NCBI GenBank assembly: GCA_014905825.1
Contig: JACGCN010000034.1
Location: forward strand, 186,001 to 250,000
From: Lyophyllum atratum
Taxonomy: Eukaryota > Basidiomycota > Agaricomycetes > Agaricales > Lyophyllaceae
Direction: 5' to 3'
DNA: 64,000 bases
Shown: piece after piece, positions 26,253-37,783 of the stretch
How the letters are laid out: each line of letters starts with the position of its first letter
How positions within the stretch are numbered: position 1 is the first letter of the stretch
Made by a program: the position numbers and the translations under genes
The notes under the pieces: model-generated
The model's database searches: none
Seen by the model: only the letters and a program-made list of their open reading frames with translations
Told to the model about the DNA's origin: nothing

Positions 26253-27279
26253 GCTTCGATGAATGACCAGAGCTCGTCTATCGCAGTTTATATACATTGG
26301 CCCAAAGTATACTCGGTTCAAGTCAGTGTCTCTCGATTCAGAACTATGTTCATGAATCGATTGGAATCGGTTCGTCCCAGGTCGTACCCCACATTTCATA
26401 TCGATCTTCGGAGCTCGAGCCAGGTGACGACTTCACAGAACAATCAGAAGGATGTAAAAGACGCGACGTTGCTCCATCACAAAGCTTTCCTTCATTGGTG
26501 TAGCGAAGATCCTTGGCCTTCGAACATCGCTCATCGGCGGACCTGAAGCCAAACCCATCTCCTACTTGCCATCGATTATCCCAACCATTTAGAGTATAGC
26601 AAAGTCCCGAACAAAAATGAAGACCCTTGCTTCGAGCATGGAGACGCGATAGTGGCGCTGGCAGAAGTGTGATCGGGTGGGAGTCGGGAGACAGCAATTA
26701 TGGTCGGAGTGTTCACATGCCAAAGGTGCGATAAGTTAAAGCGAAATCCAACGAAATCCGACAGCAAGTGGCTTTCAACAAAGTGGATTTAGGCAGGGAG
26801 AGCGAGATGAACAATAGTTACAAGAGCAGGTGAATGGTCAGCTGGGAGCATAAGACTCGTTCTTGATTGACAGCTTAACTTCGAGCCCTCAAAGACAAGT
26901 TGAATGGAAGCAGCATGGAAGGGTTATGAACGTAGCCGTATCGTCCAGTTCGTCGGGAAGGTCTATCTCGAACAGGACAAGGAGATAAAGATCGTGAAGA
27001 CTGCGGGGCCAACCTTCGTCACAAGCAGGGACAAACATCCGCCCTCTCGGTGATATCCAGTGCCGAACTTTTCATTACAACCATATTCTTCTGTAGCACT
27101 CATGGAGAAGTTCTTAGGATCTTGAACCTCAGGATTCACCGACTGGTAGAGAATCTCAGTTGTAGCGTGGCCGCGCAAACACCTCCGATGATGCGGCTAC
27201 TGCTATAGTACTAAAACCCTGAGGTAGGTGACGTTCGAGAACAAGTCCCATCTTCTCGGTTAGGACGTTCTCGCAAACC
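26253..27279. promoter_or_regulatory. Shared divergent region, VWA fusion (-) / DyP fusion (+)
   Basis: 1.03 kb holding both promoters. A minus-strand frame at 26963-27178 is open but lacks a supported start and overlaps where the DyP promoter must be. No repeat or RNA gene seen. Confidence 0.4.
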
Positions 27280-29660
27280 ATGTCTCGCCCAAAGTCTAGC
27301 GTAAATGGAACCAATGTTAAGATTGTAGTACCCACTGGTTGGACCAGCATCGTGACTGCGGTAAATAGGGAATTCATTCTTTTTCCTCGACCAATTGCAC
27401 TTACAATGATCACATCAGGTCACTCGCAGGAGCTACAACCAACTCTTTGTGTGCGAGCACGATGACGGAGGATCCATGCGCACCACCTTCTTTGCGAATA
27501 AATGGCAGACTCCTGATGTGACGATGCTCGACACGTCCAATAACTCCCCTCAGCTCGGAATCAGCCCACAGACCGTCGCTGTGAACTTGAGTCTCCAGTT
27601 CTATTACTCTCAGACGGCGTCTACCAACGGGGCCGCTCTGCGAGCCGATCAGTACAAGAGTACTGAAATCAACCTTCTCATTGTGAGATCACTTAGACCT
27701 CACACCATTGTCTCTGCGTTTTCCTAACGCGCCTTATAGTCAGAGAAGCCGCCCAATGCTCCTCCCGAGTTCCCCGACTATGTTTCCTATATTGTCCGTA
27801 CTCCGATCTTCCTGTATGACCAAAGTCTGATGATAGGCCACCTTAGATCCTAGTAGAGGATGCACGCGCGGATCAACAGGCTCCGGGCAAGCCTCGCTTT
27901 GACGATATGTGAGCTCATTTTTGCCTGGATGGTCTGTTACCTGAGCTGACTTTCCCTGATGTTAGGGTCGTCACGGTCCACTGTATGAAGAACCAGCAGT
28001 CAACGACGACTCCGCCTGCCCCAGTTTACAATCTACAGAACATCCAGGGTGATATTTTGTACGTATTTATGTTGACTATGATGATGAAACGTTTCAAACT
28101 CGCAAACGTAGACCTTCTCTTCCCAAAGCCTTGGAATATTTCTACTATTTCCAAATAACTGATGTCGAAAGGTTCCGTGCAACTTTCGGGCAGTTCATCG
28201 TGCCGAAAGTCACAACATCCTTCCAACTCGCCAACCAGCCTGCTTTTCCGCCACCTGGGACTCCAGGAATCACATTCCTTGGCCTTAACGTTGGGTTCAC
28301 CCACCTTGCTCTCCAAATGTTCGACATGACAGGCGACCTTCTCGACGACTCCTTCGTGAAGGGTCAACAGCAAGACTCTAAGTCTCTTGGCGACGCAGGC
28401 ACTCAGCGTGGAGACTTCTGGACCCCTCGCTGGGATCCCGAATACAAAGTCGACATCCACGGCATCTTCCTCATCACCGCGTACACCGACGCCATTGCTG
28501 CCCAGTTCGTAACAGACATGGAGAGAGCCTTCTCTTACAGCGCCAACCGCATGTCGCTCAAGAAAGTCGTCCTCTTCAAGGGCGCGCCGCGCGCTAAACC
28601 CGAGGATCGAAACGACCACTTCGGGTACCGAGGTGGAATGTCCAACCCCCAGGTCAGAGGCGTATCCTTCGAGACCGTACAGCAACCCGAGATCCGGTAC
28701 CCCGGTTCACCTATCATTCCTTTGGGTGTGATCGTGATGGGTTACGACGGCGATGAGGACAAGGACAAGAGGCCGGCCTGGGCGAAGGACGGGACGTTCA
28801 TGGTCACTCGCAAGCTGAACAATCTTGTGCCCGAGTTTGACGACTTCTTGCTTCTCCATGGACCCAGGATCTTCCCGAATCTTCCTGCCAAGGACGCCGC
28901 TGATCGTCTAGGCGCACGTCTCTTCGGAAGGTGGAAGGACGGTAAGCAGCTAAAATGATGATATATACCAGACCGTCACTGATAGATTTATAGGCACACC
29001 CACCGAGCTCTCCCCGGACGCGCCTGATCGCACTATTTCGGGCGACGACAAGAAGATCAACAACTTTGTCTTTGATCAATCCAAGGGTCAAACTCGCTGC
29101 CCATTTGCGGCCCATATGAGGAAGTCGAACCCTCGAAACGATGTCTCGCCTGTTGAATCCGTCTTCAAGCACTTGTAAGTCCATTCTATCAACCAACCAT
29201 ACTGCGCCTTATGTATTGGACTCTCTAGCATAAGGAGGCACAACATGCCATACGGCCCCGAGGTAAGCGCCGAAGAGCGTGACGGCCACGGCACGATCAA
29301 CGAGCGCGGCTTGCATGTCGTCTGCTATGCCAGCAGCATCGTCCGCGGCTTCAAGTTCTACCAGCAAGGTAATGTCACTATTCCCTCGTGCTCGCCTCAT
29401 TCCTTACTGACCCTCATCATTCCGCAGCCTGGTACAACGAACCTAACTTCCCGCCTGGCAAACCCGAGCTTCCGGGCTTGGATCCTATCTTCGGTCAGAC
29501 CGGCGAGGAGGACCAGGACAACCATCGCTACATGACTGGTGCGAACCCGACGTCTGAGCAGCAGGTGATGTCGTTCCCCAAGAAGTTCATCGATCCCAGG
29601 GGTGGGGAGTACTTCTTCGCGCCGTCCATCTCGACCATGAAGAATATTATTGCGAAGTAG
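27280..29660 (+). CDS. MSRP-domain protein fused to a DyP-type haem peroxidase
   Basis: Nine exons: 27280-27360, 27419-27682, 27740-27793, 27847-27908, 27966-28058, 28112-28941, 28994-29174, 29229-29368, 29428-29660; sum 1938 nt (645 aa). Residues 1-160 are the shared module (MSRPKSS, VVPTGWTSIVTA, VTRRSYNQL, FPDYVSYIILVED, RFDDM). NIQGDIL at about 178 opens the DyP domain. Proximal haem ligand His is in CPFAAHMRKSNPR; the distal Arg pair is in IRRHNMPYG; NERGLHVVCYASSI follows. The GxxDG motif reads HFGYRGGMSNP, so Gly replaces the Asp held to be the acid-base residue. DyPs oxidise dyes, phenolics and lignin-related substrates with H2O2. No signal peptide, unlike most secreted fungal DyPs. 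Exons 6-8 have the same lengths (830, 181, 140) as in the second DyP gene. Confidence 0.9.
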
Positions 29661-30384
29661 GTCTAAGGCAGCGTCTTCTTGGGTTGTGAGTATGAAGAGA
29701 GAACGAAATCTGTACTATGTTTTATGAATGCATCTGTACCAAGTTTTGCGAATGTTACTATTGATCTTTGACTCTACGCACTTCTTCTTTCTGGCTAAGC
29801 ACGATCGGAAATTCATTACGACTTCTCACGTCCACACATGGACGTCCTTGGTAATAGTATGGGACTAACTTCTCGCAAGTTCGTGCAAGTGACTTCAAGT
29901 TGGCGGGCGGGGTTCGGTGCTTTGACGTCCGCGCACTGAATCAGTGATCGCTGACTCGGGTATTCAAGTTCCCAACTCGAAACATCAACGTACCTTCCAG
30001 CGTTGGGGAGCTGGTGTTGCAAGTAAATGACCCCTAAATGGCACTTCATGAATTTTTGTCCCAATTCGCGACAGATATACATGAATATACGAGTCGTGCT
30101 CCAACAGTCTGTCCTGCTTTCTTGTCACCCGACGCCGCGACGTCGTGTTCATGAATACTGTTCGTCCATTTACCCTATTCGATGATGATCTTATCTTATC
30201 TTATCAATTCACTATGTGCGCAGTGTCGTCGAGATTTCATTGATGTGTGCCTACTCGACACTGAGGCCCAAAGTTGTTCATTCGCTTTATCTTCAGATGA
30301 TAGCACAGTTTATTTCGCATTGTTACATCAGAGTACAGTTAATAGCTATGTAAACGGCCCGCATTCGGCCGCGACACAGTCCCT
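29661..30384. other. Convergent intergenic region with triple GATA tract
   Basis: Between the 3' ends of the DyP fusion (+) and the stand-alone domain gene (-). Holds TTATCTTATCTTATC at 30191-30205, three overlapping GATAA cores on the minus strand. No gene. Confidence 0.4.
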
Positions 30385-31087
30385 TCACTTCTGGACGAAG
30401 TGAATGGTTGCAACGCTAAGATGTTTGGTCAGAACGAGCGGAGGTGAAGATTGCGAAAGTACGCACGCATCATCGAATTGACCTGTGTTGGCCTCTTGAC
30501 TGGATGTGTCCTCGACGAAGACCTGTAGGGCGTCAGAGATGGATCTGCAGGACGAAAAGAGACACCTACAAAGAAGGTAATGTTATCGGCTCCCGCAAAG
30601 GAGCCAGGGAGCTTCGCTGCCTGCGAACACGGTAGGTTACGCCGTCTCTTACAAAGAGATTGTAAGAGACGAAAATAGAACACTTACTTGAACGACGTGA
30701 ACTTTGCTGGAGAAAGACTTGTTCGTGGCCAACACCTCGGCCGACTTGACTGGTGTGGTGGAGTAGTAGAAGGCGAATTCTAGCTCGTAATCGTCGTCCT
30801 GGGCGACAAGTGGAAGGGAGGTCGCCTTGTCGAGAGTGACCTTCATTTGTTCGTTGACTGAACTGGGCTCCGACCCGAATACACGGGTGTTTCGAACAAA
30901 GAAGTCGTACGAAACTGCACAACCCTGTGAGTATGGTTTGCGAGAGATCTGTTGTAATGCATCGGGAGCGGTTCTATCCTGTGGACGAGGAGGTATTTAC
31001 CGCGGTGGTGATCGCATACCAGTTGGCAGGAACATTGATTGTGAACTTGGCACCAACGGGGTTTGCAGCGAGTGATGGACGGGACAT
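30385..31087 (-). CDS. Stand-alone MSRP-domain protein (161 aa)
   Basis: Five exons: 31087-31001, 30948-30688, 30620-30570, 30522-30467 and 30415-30385; 486 nt, 161 aa. It consists of nothing but the module found at the N-terminus of the three neighbouring multidomain genes: MSRPSLAANPVG, FTINVPANWYAITTA, ISRKPYSQG, LEFAFYYSTT, ITFFVFVEDT, QFDDA, then VATIHFVQK and the stop. Intron phases (0,0,0,2) match those of the fused copies, and it ends where the others continue into their linker. It thus defines the domain boundary. No signal peptide, membrane segment or catalytic motif. A mixed beta-strand pattern suggests a beta-sandwich-like fold (inference). It could be a capping or regulatory subunit if the domain self-associates. 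Confidence 0.8.
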
Positions 31088-32406
31088 GGCTAAAGGCGAA
31101 GGATAAGGCTGAGTTCGACTTGTGTGTGTAAGCTATTATATGGCGCGAAAGATGCAAGCTCCCGTGATTCTTAAGGTGGTAACAGGATCTCAAGGGGATT
31201 TCGATAGGACAGAATCTCGCTTGCTCAAAAAGCCGGGCAACCTCAGGATTTCGATATCAGATAACGGAGTGACAGGGTGAGGTACAACCCAGAAACGTTA
31301 GGAACGCGCTCTAGCCGCCGGACAAGCTTGCGCATTGTCTTTGGACGCCATTCTAGCTCCACGAAGCAGGGGTAATATTGCGATCGAAGAGTTCTCAAGA
31401 TGCGATTTCGAGGGGCTATGAATCACGAGAACAGCGCGGTTAGCTGCGAAGTTTAGGCTGGCAGGGGGAATGAAGGCTCGGGGTCGAAGATGATGTCGTC
31501 GAGCCGTTGAACTCATGATCATCGACGTCAGAATAAGGGCTGATTCGAGTGACGAACCAACATGCCTGATAACCGAGCTTGGGTTATAATCTGTTTGGTT
31601 GTTTTTTCTTCGGAGCCATCACAAGCCCGGACACAGTTCTGAACTCAACCAGGTGGAAGTGGCGCATTCCCTTGATTCTACTCGCAAGATTAATCGCGTT
31701 TATCGTACACCATGCAAAGCTCCATTATAGTACCCGTTTTTGACGGCTCATTAAAGGCGTTATGGAAGCCTCGAAGTTGTACGTCCGCGCTTGGAGCATC
31801 CTTGTCTTCCAGGTTCTGATTTTTATCGTCTAGATGATACGAAGCTAGCTAGAGTTATCACAGAAGAGGGTCCGGGTTTAACCTATGAACCGCCCTACCT
31901 TCGAATGCATTTCTTTGGCACTCGTTCTAAGGTCTTCGACCCCAGATCTTCAGCAATTCGGACTAGGTTACATATCTACTGTCGAAACCTTCCTGCTCTG
32001 CTAGTGAAGATCAGTCGGGTGACTCGTATCGATATCTATCTAATCCGCATCGTGGACTGGTTCCTTAACTGCCAATATCCCCGGAGAAGCTCCCTCCAAT
32101 GCATCACAGCGTCATTCATCCGGACCTGACGATGAAAAGGCGATGCAACGCCCCTACCAGGAAAGTCAACCAAGATCAAGGGCAACGATGGCGCAAGACA
32201 AGAAACCACGAGTTCTTCTTGCATCCGAATTATAGTTGTCACTTCAGGACGGAGCATGAAGAATGTCACTACTACAAGCAACTTCGCGGAATCCTGGGGT
32301 CTCTCGAAAAAATCCCAGCATCTCAGATCCCAAACCCTATGGCACGGAATGTATCTTATAAGTGCGTATGACTTCTCACACAAATCAGCGCATCCCACAA
32401 GTTGCC
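31088..32406. promoter_or_regulatory. Divergent region, stand-alone domain (-) / oxidase fusion (+)
   Basis: 1.3 kb containing both promoters. A 112-codon plus-strand frame at 31791-32129 has no features. Nothing else recognised. Confidence 0.35.
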
Positions 32407-35171
32407 ATGTCTCGACCGAAGCTCGCCTCTGCCACCGGCACCAGTTTCCAAATCGACATCCCCGATGGGTGGTTCACCACCATCAGCGTTGTACGTCGGT
32501 TTCGTAGAACAATCGATGTTGCGGTGTATTGATATGCCCGTGTTCACCAGGTATCTCGCAAAACATACAACCATTTAGTCGTGGTGAAGTATGAGTTCAG
32601 CGGCATCAATCGTACCTCGAGAATCTGCAACACATATGGAACACCAAACGAAGTCATGCAAGATATCTTGAATGGCGACGTCACCCTTGGGATCATCCCT
32701 CAGGACGACCCTCAAACCATTTCCATCGACACTTACTACTCCACCATCGGCTCTGCGAAGAGGGAGAAACTTCTCGACAACAAATACAGAAGCACTCGCG
32801 CTAATGTCATCACGGTACATGATTTTTCGCCATAGGCGAGACACTAGCAACTGACGCGTTCCCTTAGAACAACAAGCCTGTTGGCGCTCCACCTGAGTTC
32901 CCGGATTACACGACGTTCCTCGTAAGTTCGTTGCCTAAGCTTTTCGAACCCATTTAACGACGAGGTCGATGTAGATTTTTATCGAGGATGGCCCCGCTGG
33001 CGCTCCTGGTGCACCCGAGTATGACGACGTGTAAGCTGTTCACCCCACACAATAGACCGAAATTCATGTGTCAATAGCATCATCGCCGTGAACATCATCA
33101 AGGGCTTCCAGGCGCCGGCTCCTCCTCCCATCGATACTGGGTCTGCGGCCCTTACTCAGAATGGTAAAGACGCCGTCCAAGAGTACATCAATCAGTATAC
33201 CGACCCCACGGCTCCTGGTCCATACATTCCGATTCCTCCTGGTCCGATCCCAAAACCCGTTTATCCGCCTCTCACACCAGAGCTCAAGGCACTCCCTGTT
33301 TGTATCTTGGGCGCCGGCGTCTCTGGTCTGTACATTGCCATGATGCTTGACACTCTCGGGATCAAGTATGAGATCATGGAAGGATCGCCTCGTGTCGGAG
33401 GTCGTCTTTACACGCACAATTTCCCGACCAACCAAGGGAAATATCAGTACTACGTGAGTATCTATATTACAGTATCATCAACTTGAAGCATCGATGCTCA
33501 TCCTTTATTTTCAGGACGTCGGAGCCATGCGTTATCCCGACACTTCCTTCATGCAGCGTACGTTCGACCTTGCGCGCAATAGGCTGGGTCTCAAGGACAA
33601 GATGCTCAAGTATCTCCGCGCCAACGACAACGCGTTCCTTCACTACAATGGTATCACAGTGACGAAAGCCCTGAACAACGCTACCCCGGCAGCGGCCGAT
33701 ATCTTCAAGGCCAGTAAGACCAGAGATGGCTATGTTCCTGACAAATATGTCACCGAGGGCTCAGGAGTTTTCTGGGATGTCATCCTTGGTGACCTTCGTC
33801 AACTCTTCGTCGACAATGCGTTCGACGTCGCCTTCCAGAAGTTGAAGGAGCTTGATGGGCATACCGTCACGAGCTACCTCACTTTCGTGAAGCAAATCCC
33901 ATACCCCGTCATCAAGTGGTACGAGACGATGGAGTCGCGTACCGGTCTCTTCGACCAATCTCTGACTGAGACCGTTCTCGCTTCGCTGGTCTTCATGGAT
34001 CCCAGGTTTAAGGGCAAGGAAATTGATTGGTTCTGCTTCGAGTAAGTCCCGTGCGATCCTCTATCCTCGCGAGCGCCGCGCTCACGAAATTGTTCAGCGG
34101 CGGATCCGAAATCATCCACAAGGCGATGCAGGAAAGGATTAATTCCAAGCCGGTCCTCAACAATCGTGCGATCATCATCAAGGAAACCGACGATGGCCAG
34201 AGCGTCACCGTCACATTCGACTTGTCCGGTGGCCCTCGCCAGGTCGCTGCTCAAGTCGAGAAGAAGTACTCCAACGTCATCTCCACCATGTCCATGGCCT
34301 GCTTGCGCATGGTCGACCTGGACAAGATCTACCTCTCGAATGCTCAGCGCAGTGCCATCCGTCAGCTCACCTACACTCCATCCATCAAGATTGGTCTTCA
34401 GTTCAAGACCCCGTGGTGGGAGAAGCTCGGCATCGAGGGTGGCCAGTCTTCCACCGATCGTCCCATCCGCGACGTCGTCTACCCATCGTATGGCCCCGAT
34501 GACTCGCACCCCGGTTTCAAGAAGTCCAACTGCATGATCGCAGCTTACAACGGCATGCAGGACTCTCAGCGTCTCGGCGGTCTCATGAAGGGGCGCGGCA
34601 CTCCCGAAGAGAAGATCCTCCTCGACATCGTCATGCGCGACCTCGCCGTTTTGCACAACGTTCCCGTCGACGATCTCTGGAAGGAGTACGAGGACTACTA
34701 CCCATGGGACTTCTATCGTGACCAGTACCAGCTCGGTTAGTTCAAGCCCCTTCTCTTCGCGTCTTCGGGAACTAATTCCTTGTACGTGCAGGCGCGTTCT
34801 GCCAATTCGGCCCCGGCCAATTCAAGAACACCTACCCTCACGTGACGCAGCCCGCCTCCAGACAGCAGAGGTTGCACTTCGCTGGTGATGCGACTAGCAC
34901 ATTCCACGGGTGAGTTCGACGTCATGCATCCCATCCAGTGTCTAGAGCTGACCGGCTCATTACCTCTAGGTGGGTCGCCGGCGCGTTGAACAGTGGTTGG
35001 AGGGCCGTGTTGGGTTTGTTGCAGAACCACCCTGAGCTTAACCCCAATCCCAGCGAGGACATCGTCGAGAAGTTCAAAAACCTCTGGGGCCCGTCGGAGG
35101 AGTGGGATGCCAAGGATCTCGCTACGCTCAACTACATCAACCAGCAAGTCACGAAGATGAACAACCCTTAA
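32407..35171 (+). CDS. MSRP-domain protein fused to FAD amine/L-amino-acid oxidase
   Basis: Nine exons: 32407-32490, 32551-32814, 32868-32921, 32975-33030, 33078-33453, 33515-34041, 34098-34735, 34792-34909, 34970-35171; sum 2319 nt (772 aa). Residues 1-155 are the shared module (MSRPKLAS, IDIPDGWFTTISV, VSRKTYNHL, FPDYTTFLIFIED, EYDDV). A Pro-rich linker follows, then the flavin domain: VCILGAGVSGLYIAMMLD with the GxGxxG dinucleotide motif at about residue 225, PRVGGRLYTHNF, DVGAMRYPD as in fungal L-amino-acid oxidases, and the C-terminal FAGDATSTFHGWVAGALNSG that closes the FAD site. The expected reaction is oxidative deamination of amino acids or amines, releasing NH3 and H2O2. No signal peptide. 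Next to a DyP fusion with the same module, H2O2 supply to the peroxidase is an attractive hypothesis. Substrate unknown. Confidence 0.9.
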
Positions 35172-35481
35172 ATGTACAACCAGTGTGCCCATGTATCGTG
35201 TATTGCAGTCATTGAAATGAAACAAAGTATTACGTTGCCCGAGCTTGCTTTTTGTACCTGGAAGGAGATGCGGGTATGAACGACCATTTGAAGGTACACA
35301 CACTTCCGCACACTTGTTATGTATTGCTGTCGCTTAGTATGAAAGTAAGTGGTCGTTGCTCTCATCATCTCACGATTTAGAACAATATATGGAAGGCGTC
35401 ATGCATGCACGAGGCGCGTGGGCTAGACATATTACTGATTACTCCGAGTTATACGATACGATGATCCAGCGAGATAGAATC

Positions 35482-37360
35482 CTAGTTCGCGCCAATCGCG
35501 CTGACGAGAACATCCAAAGCAGCAAGTTGACCCCAGGTGGTGAAGGCCTGGGGTGGCCCGTGCCACCTGGCCGAGTAAGCATCTCCCCTCTTGGCCAAAT
35601 CTAAAAGGGCATTATACTGTAGATGAGGAGTAAGTCGACGAAAGACTATTCATGGGGAATGGATCCAACCTGGACATCAATGTAGCTATGTACAAGAATC
35701 CGCAGGTCGTTGCTTTGTGGATTTCGGGCAAAGGCTTCATACAAGCCTCGAATAAGAACGGCTACGAACCATCTCAGCCCAACACGAGAGATAACGCAAC
35801 TGCCTACATACCTTTGAATCCGACTCCGTCGTTGTTCCTTGACGTACTTGAGCCTTCCGTGATGATGCCATCCTTACCTTGCCAACTAGTCGATTTAACC
35901 GATGCCGCGAGGATTTTAATCATTCTGAAAGTAAGGTCAGAGATCGCATACCCAATACTGTAGTAAAGCTTTCTTTACAGGTTCCTCCATCTTGAATCAT
36001 GGGTTACGTCTGCGAGGATGGACAGTCCTTCAATGAATTTCCCGCTGTTGTAGGTGGACAGCCAGGTAGCTGGCGACCGTGAGCAATCTTGGCCATTGAC
36101 ACTGTCGAGGACGATGCTGCCGGATTTAAGATTATGGACTTGAATCCAATTGGCACTCGCGATGGCTGCATTGGTGTATTTCTTATCCCCAGTAATTTCT
36201 GCGAGGGAAGCGGAAAGACTGGAGATGGAGTTATCAACAGACAATCGTGATGAGGGAGGTTTTCACGAGCGTACGTCAGGTAGAGGCTGGGAGGTCCGTT
36301 GATTGAGTACCAGCCGGGCCTGACGGAATAAAGCTCTTACCCAGTAGTAATCGAGTTGATCGATTTATCATCGGAAGTGGGGCGCTATAACCACGAGGTG
36401 AGGTATGTCCAGAGAGTTTGATTCTGCCGACTTACCCAAAACACCCCGCCGACCATAGTTTCTGAGTCGTTGAGGTAAGGTATAAGCAAATTATGTATCG
36501 AAAGGTTACGCACGGCCTTCGCATTGGCTCGCAATCTGGAAGTTCTTGTTTGGCTGCTTTCGGTCCCGCGCTTGTGCTGCAGTTATAGCGCTGTACTTAT
36601 GTCAGCCCTATTGAATCAGGGCCAGCGTTGGAGCTTGAACGTACAACTGGGAGACGTGTTTCCATGTTGAGACGGCGTAGGACAATAATGCGGGATCCCT
36701 ATAAGCGCGGTACCCGTACACCGCCGCCTGAGCCCACCAACTTGAAAGGATATGAGGCTTATTCTGAATCCTATGATTTCGAAACATACAGTGCATCGTC
36801 ATTGTACTGAGGTTTGCATTCAGTCAGCAAATTTCGTGGTATCACTATTGGAAGAAGCACACACTCTGGGGGATAAGTACCACGTTTGAGAATTCAATAT
36901 TATAAAGTGTCATGAGACTCACCCAAATTGATCGAAGTTTTTACGAAGTCGAAACACGGTTTTAAGATTCTTCACGACGTTGGCTTGGTACGTCTTTTGT
37001 CCAGAAACATGATCATGATTAGCAATAGCTGACCAGGCGTTTCCAGATTGCCAGTATCCGATGCCTTTAGACGTCGTGCTATCAACCAGGTACTGAAAGG
37101 AAATGTACACGTTACTCACCTTTGAATTCGCCAGTCGCAATATCCAGTTGTGGCATGATTGCGTTTATGGCATTTTGTGAAATTTGGATTCGCTCTGTCC
37201 GAGGGCGCGAATTGGAATATTTCTAGGGCAAACACGTCAACGTATGTATTGTGAAGGCAAGATAACAAAAATTAACCCTCCAAGATGTGGAAACAGATAG
37301 GTCCTGAGCCGCAGCGAAAGCGCTCAAGTTTAGCACAAAACAACAGAGAGAAAGCCGCAT
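35482..37360 (-). CDS. Secreted GH76 glycoside hydrolase (alpha-1,6-mannanase type), intact copy
   Basis: Fifteen exons sum to 1200 nt (399 aa): 37360-37277, 37222-37116, 37078-36923, 36865 (one nucleotide), 36806-36790, 36740-36645, 36590-36514, 36461-36436, 36384-36341, 36286-36275, 36218-35979, 35924-35812, 35761-35670, 35616-35482. That is 14 listed; a junction in the longest exons may hide another. Signal peptide MRLSLCCFVLNLSAFAAAQ. GH76 landmarks: SKGIGYWQSGNAW, YNDDALWWAQAA with the catalytic Asp pair, CEGQTMVGGVFW, NGQDCSRSP, TYNSGKFIEGL and a C-terminal FTTWGQLAALDV. The family hydrolyses alpha-1,6-mannan, as in fungal wall or yeast mannoprotein. The frame across the YNDD motif works only if base 36865 is used as a single-nucleotide exon. 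A paralogue lies at 48353-50259. Confidence 0.85.
36865..36865 (-). other. Predicted 1-nt exon in the intact GH76 gene
   Basis: A single A (minus strand) between a 57-nt intron (36866-36922, GTGAGT...CCCCCAG) and a 58-nt intron (36807-36864, GTGTGT...CTCAG). It completes a Gly codon (GG+A) in front of TAC AAT GAC GAT (YNDD). Without it the reading frame is lost. The paralogue has the same arrangement at 48848. Confidence 0.7.
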
Positions 37361-37783
37361 GAATGCGTTAGAGGAAGAGGAAGAGCGGATGGGTTGACTG
37401 CATTCCACGTCTGAGTGAACCGATTTTATACTATCATGATCAAGATGAAACTACTGCTGGCCGCGACCGCCGTCACAATCAGGGCCAAGTTTACAGCTTT
37501 GAATAACTCGAACATCGCAGGTGTTGAGATTTTTGAATAATCGTTTAGAACGCCTGGGGCCTGGCACTGAGCAGGGACCACGCAGGCTGGATGTCAAAGT
37601 TCGGAGAAAGGATTGACGGACCCAAGGGTTTTGAAACGGGTTTGCCAAGCATGCCAACCTAAGTACGTAAATATCGCTTATAAGGCGACCATGATCGGAT
37701 CATCGGAGACATGAGTTTGTCTGAGTTTGTTCAAGTTCAATAGCTGAGTGAATGTCATCCTATCTCTCCTCCTCTTTTCTACG

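Noticed and set aside
26963..27413. Possible decayed extra copy of the MSRP module on the minus strand (LERHLPQGFSTIAVA resembles its first strands)
   Set aside because: The resemblance is short, the frame would start within about 30 bp of the DyP fusion start on the other strand, and splice sites are missing. Chance similarity is as likely.
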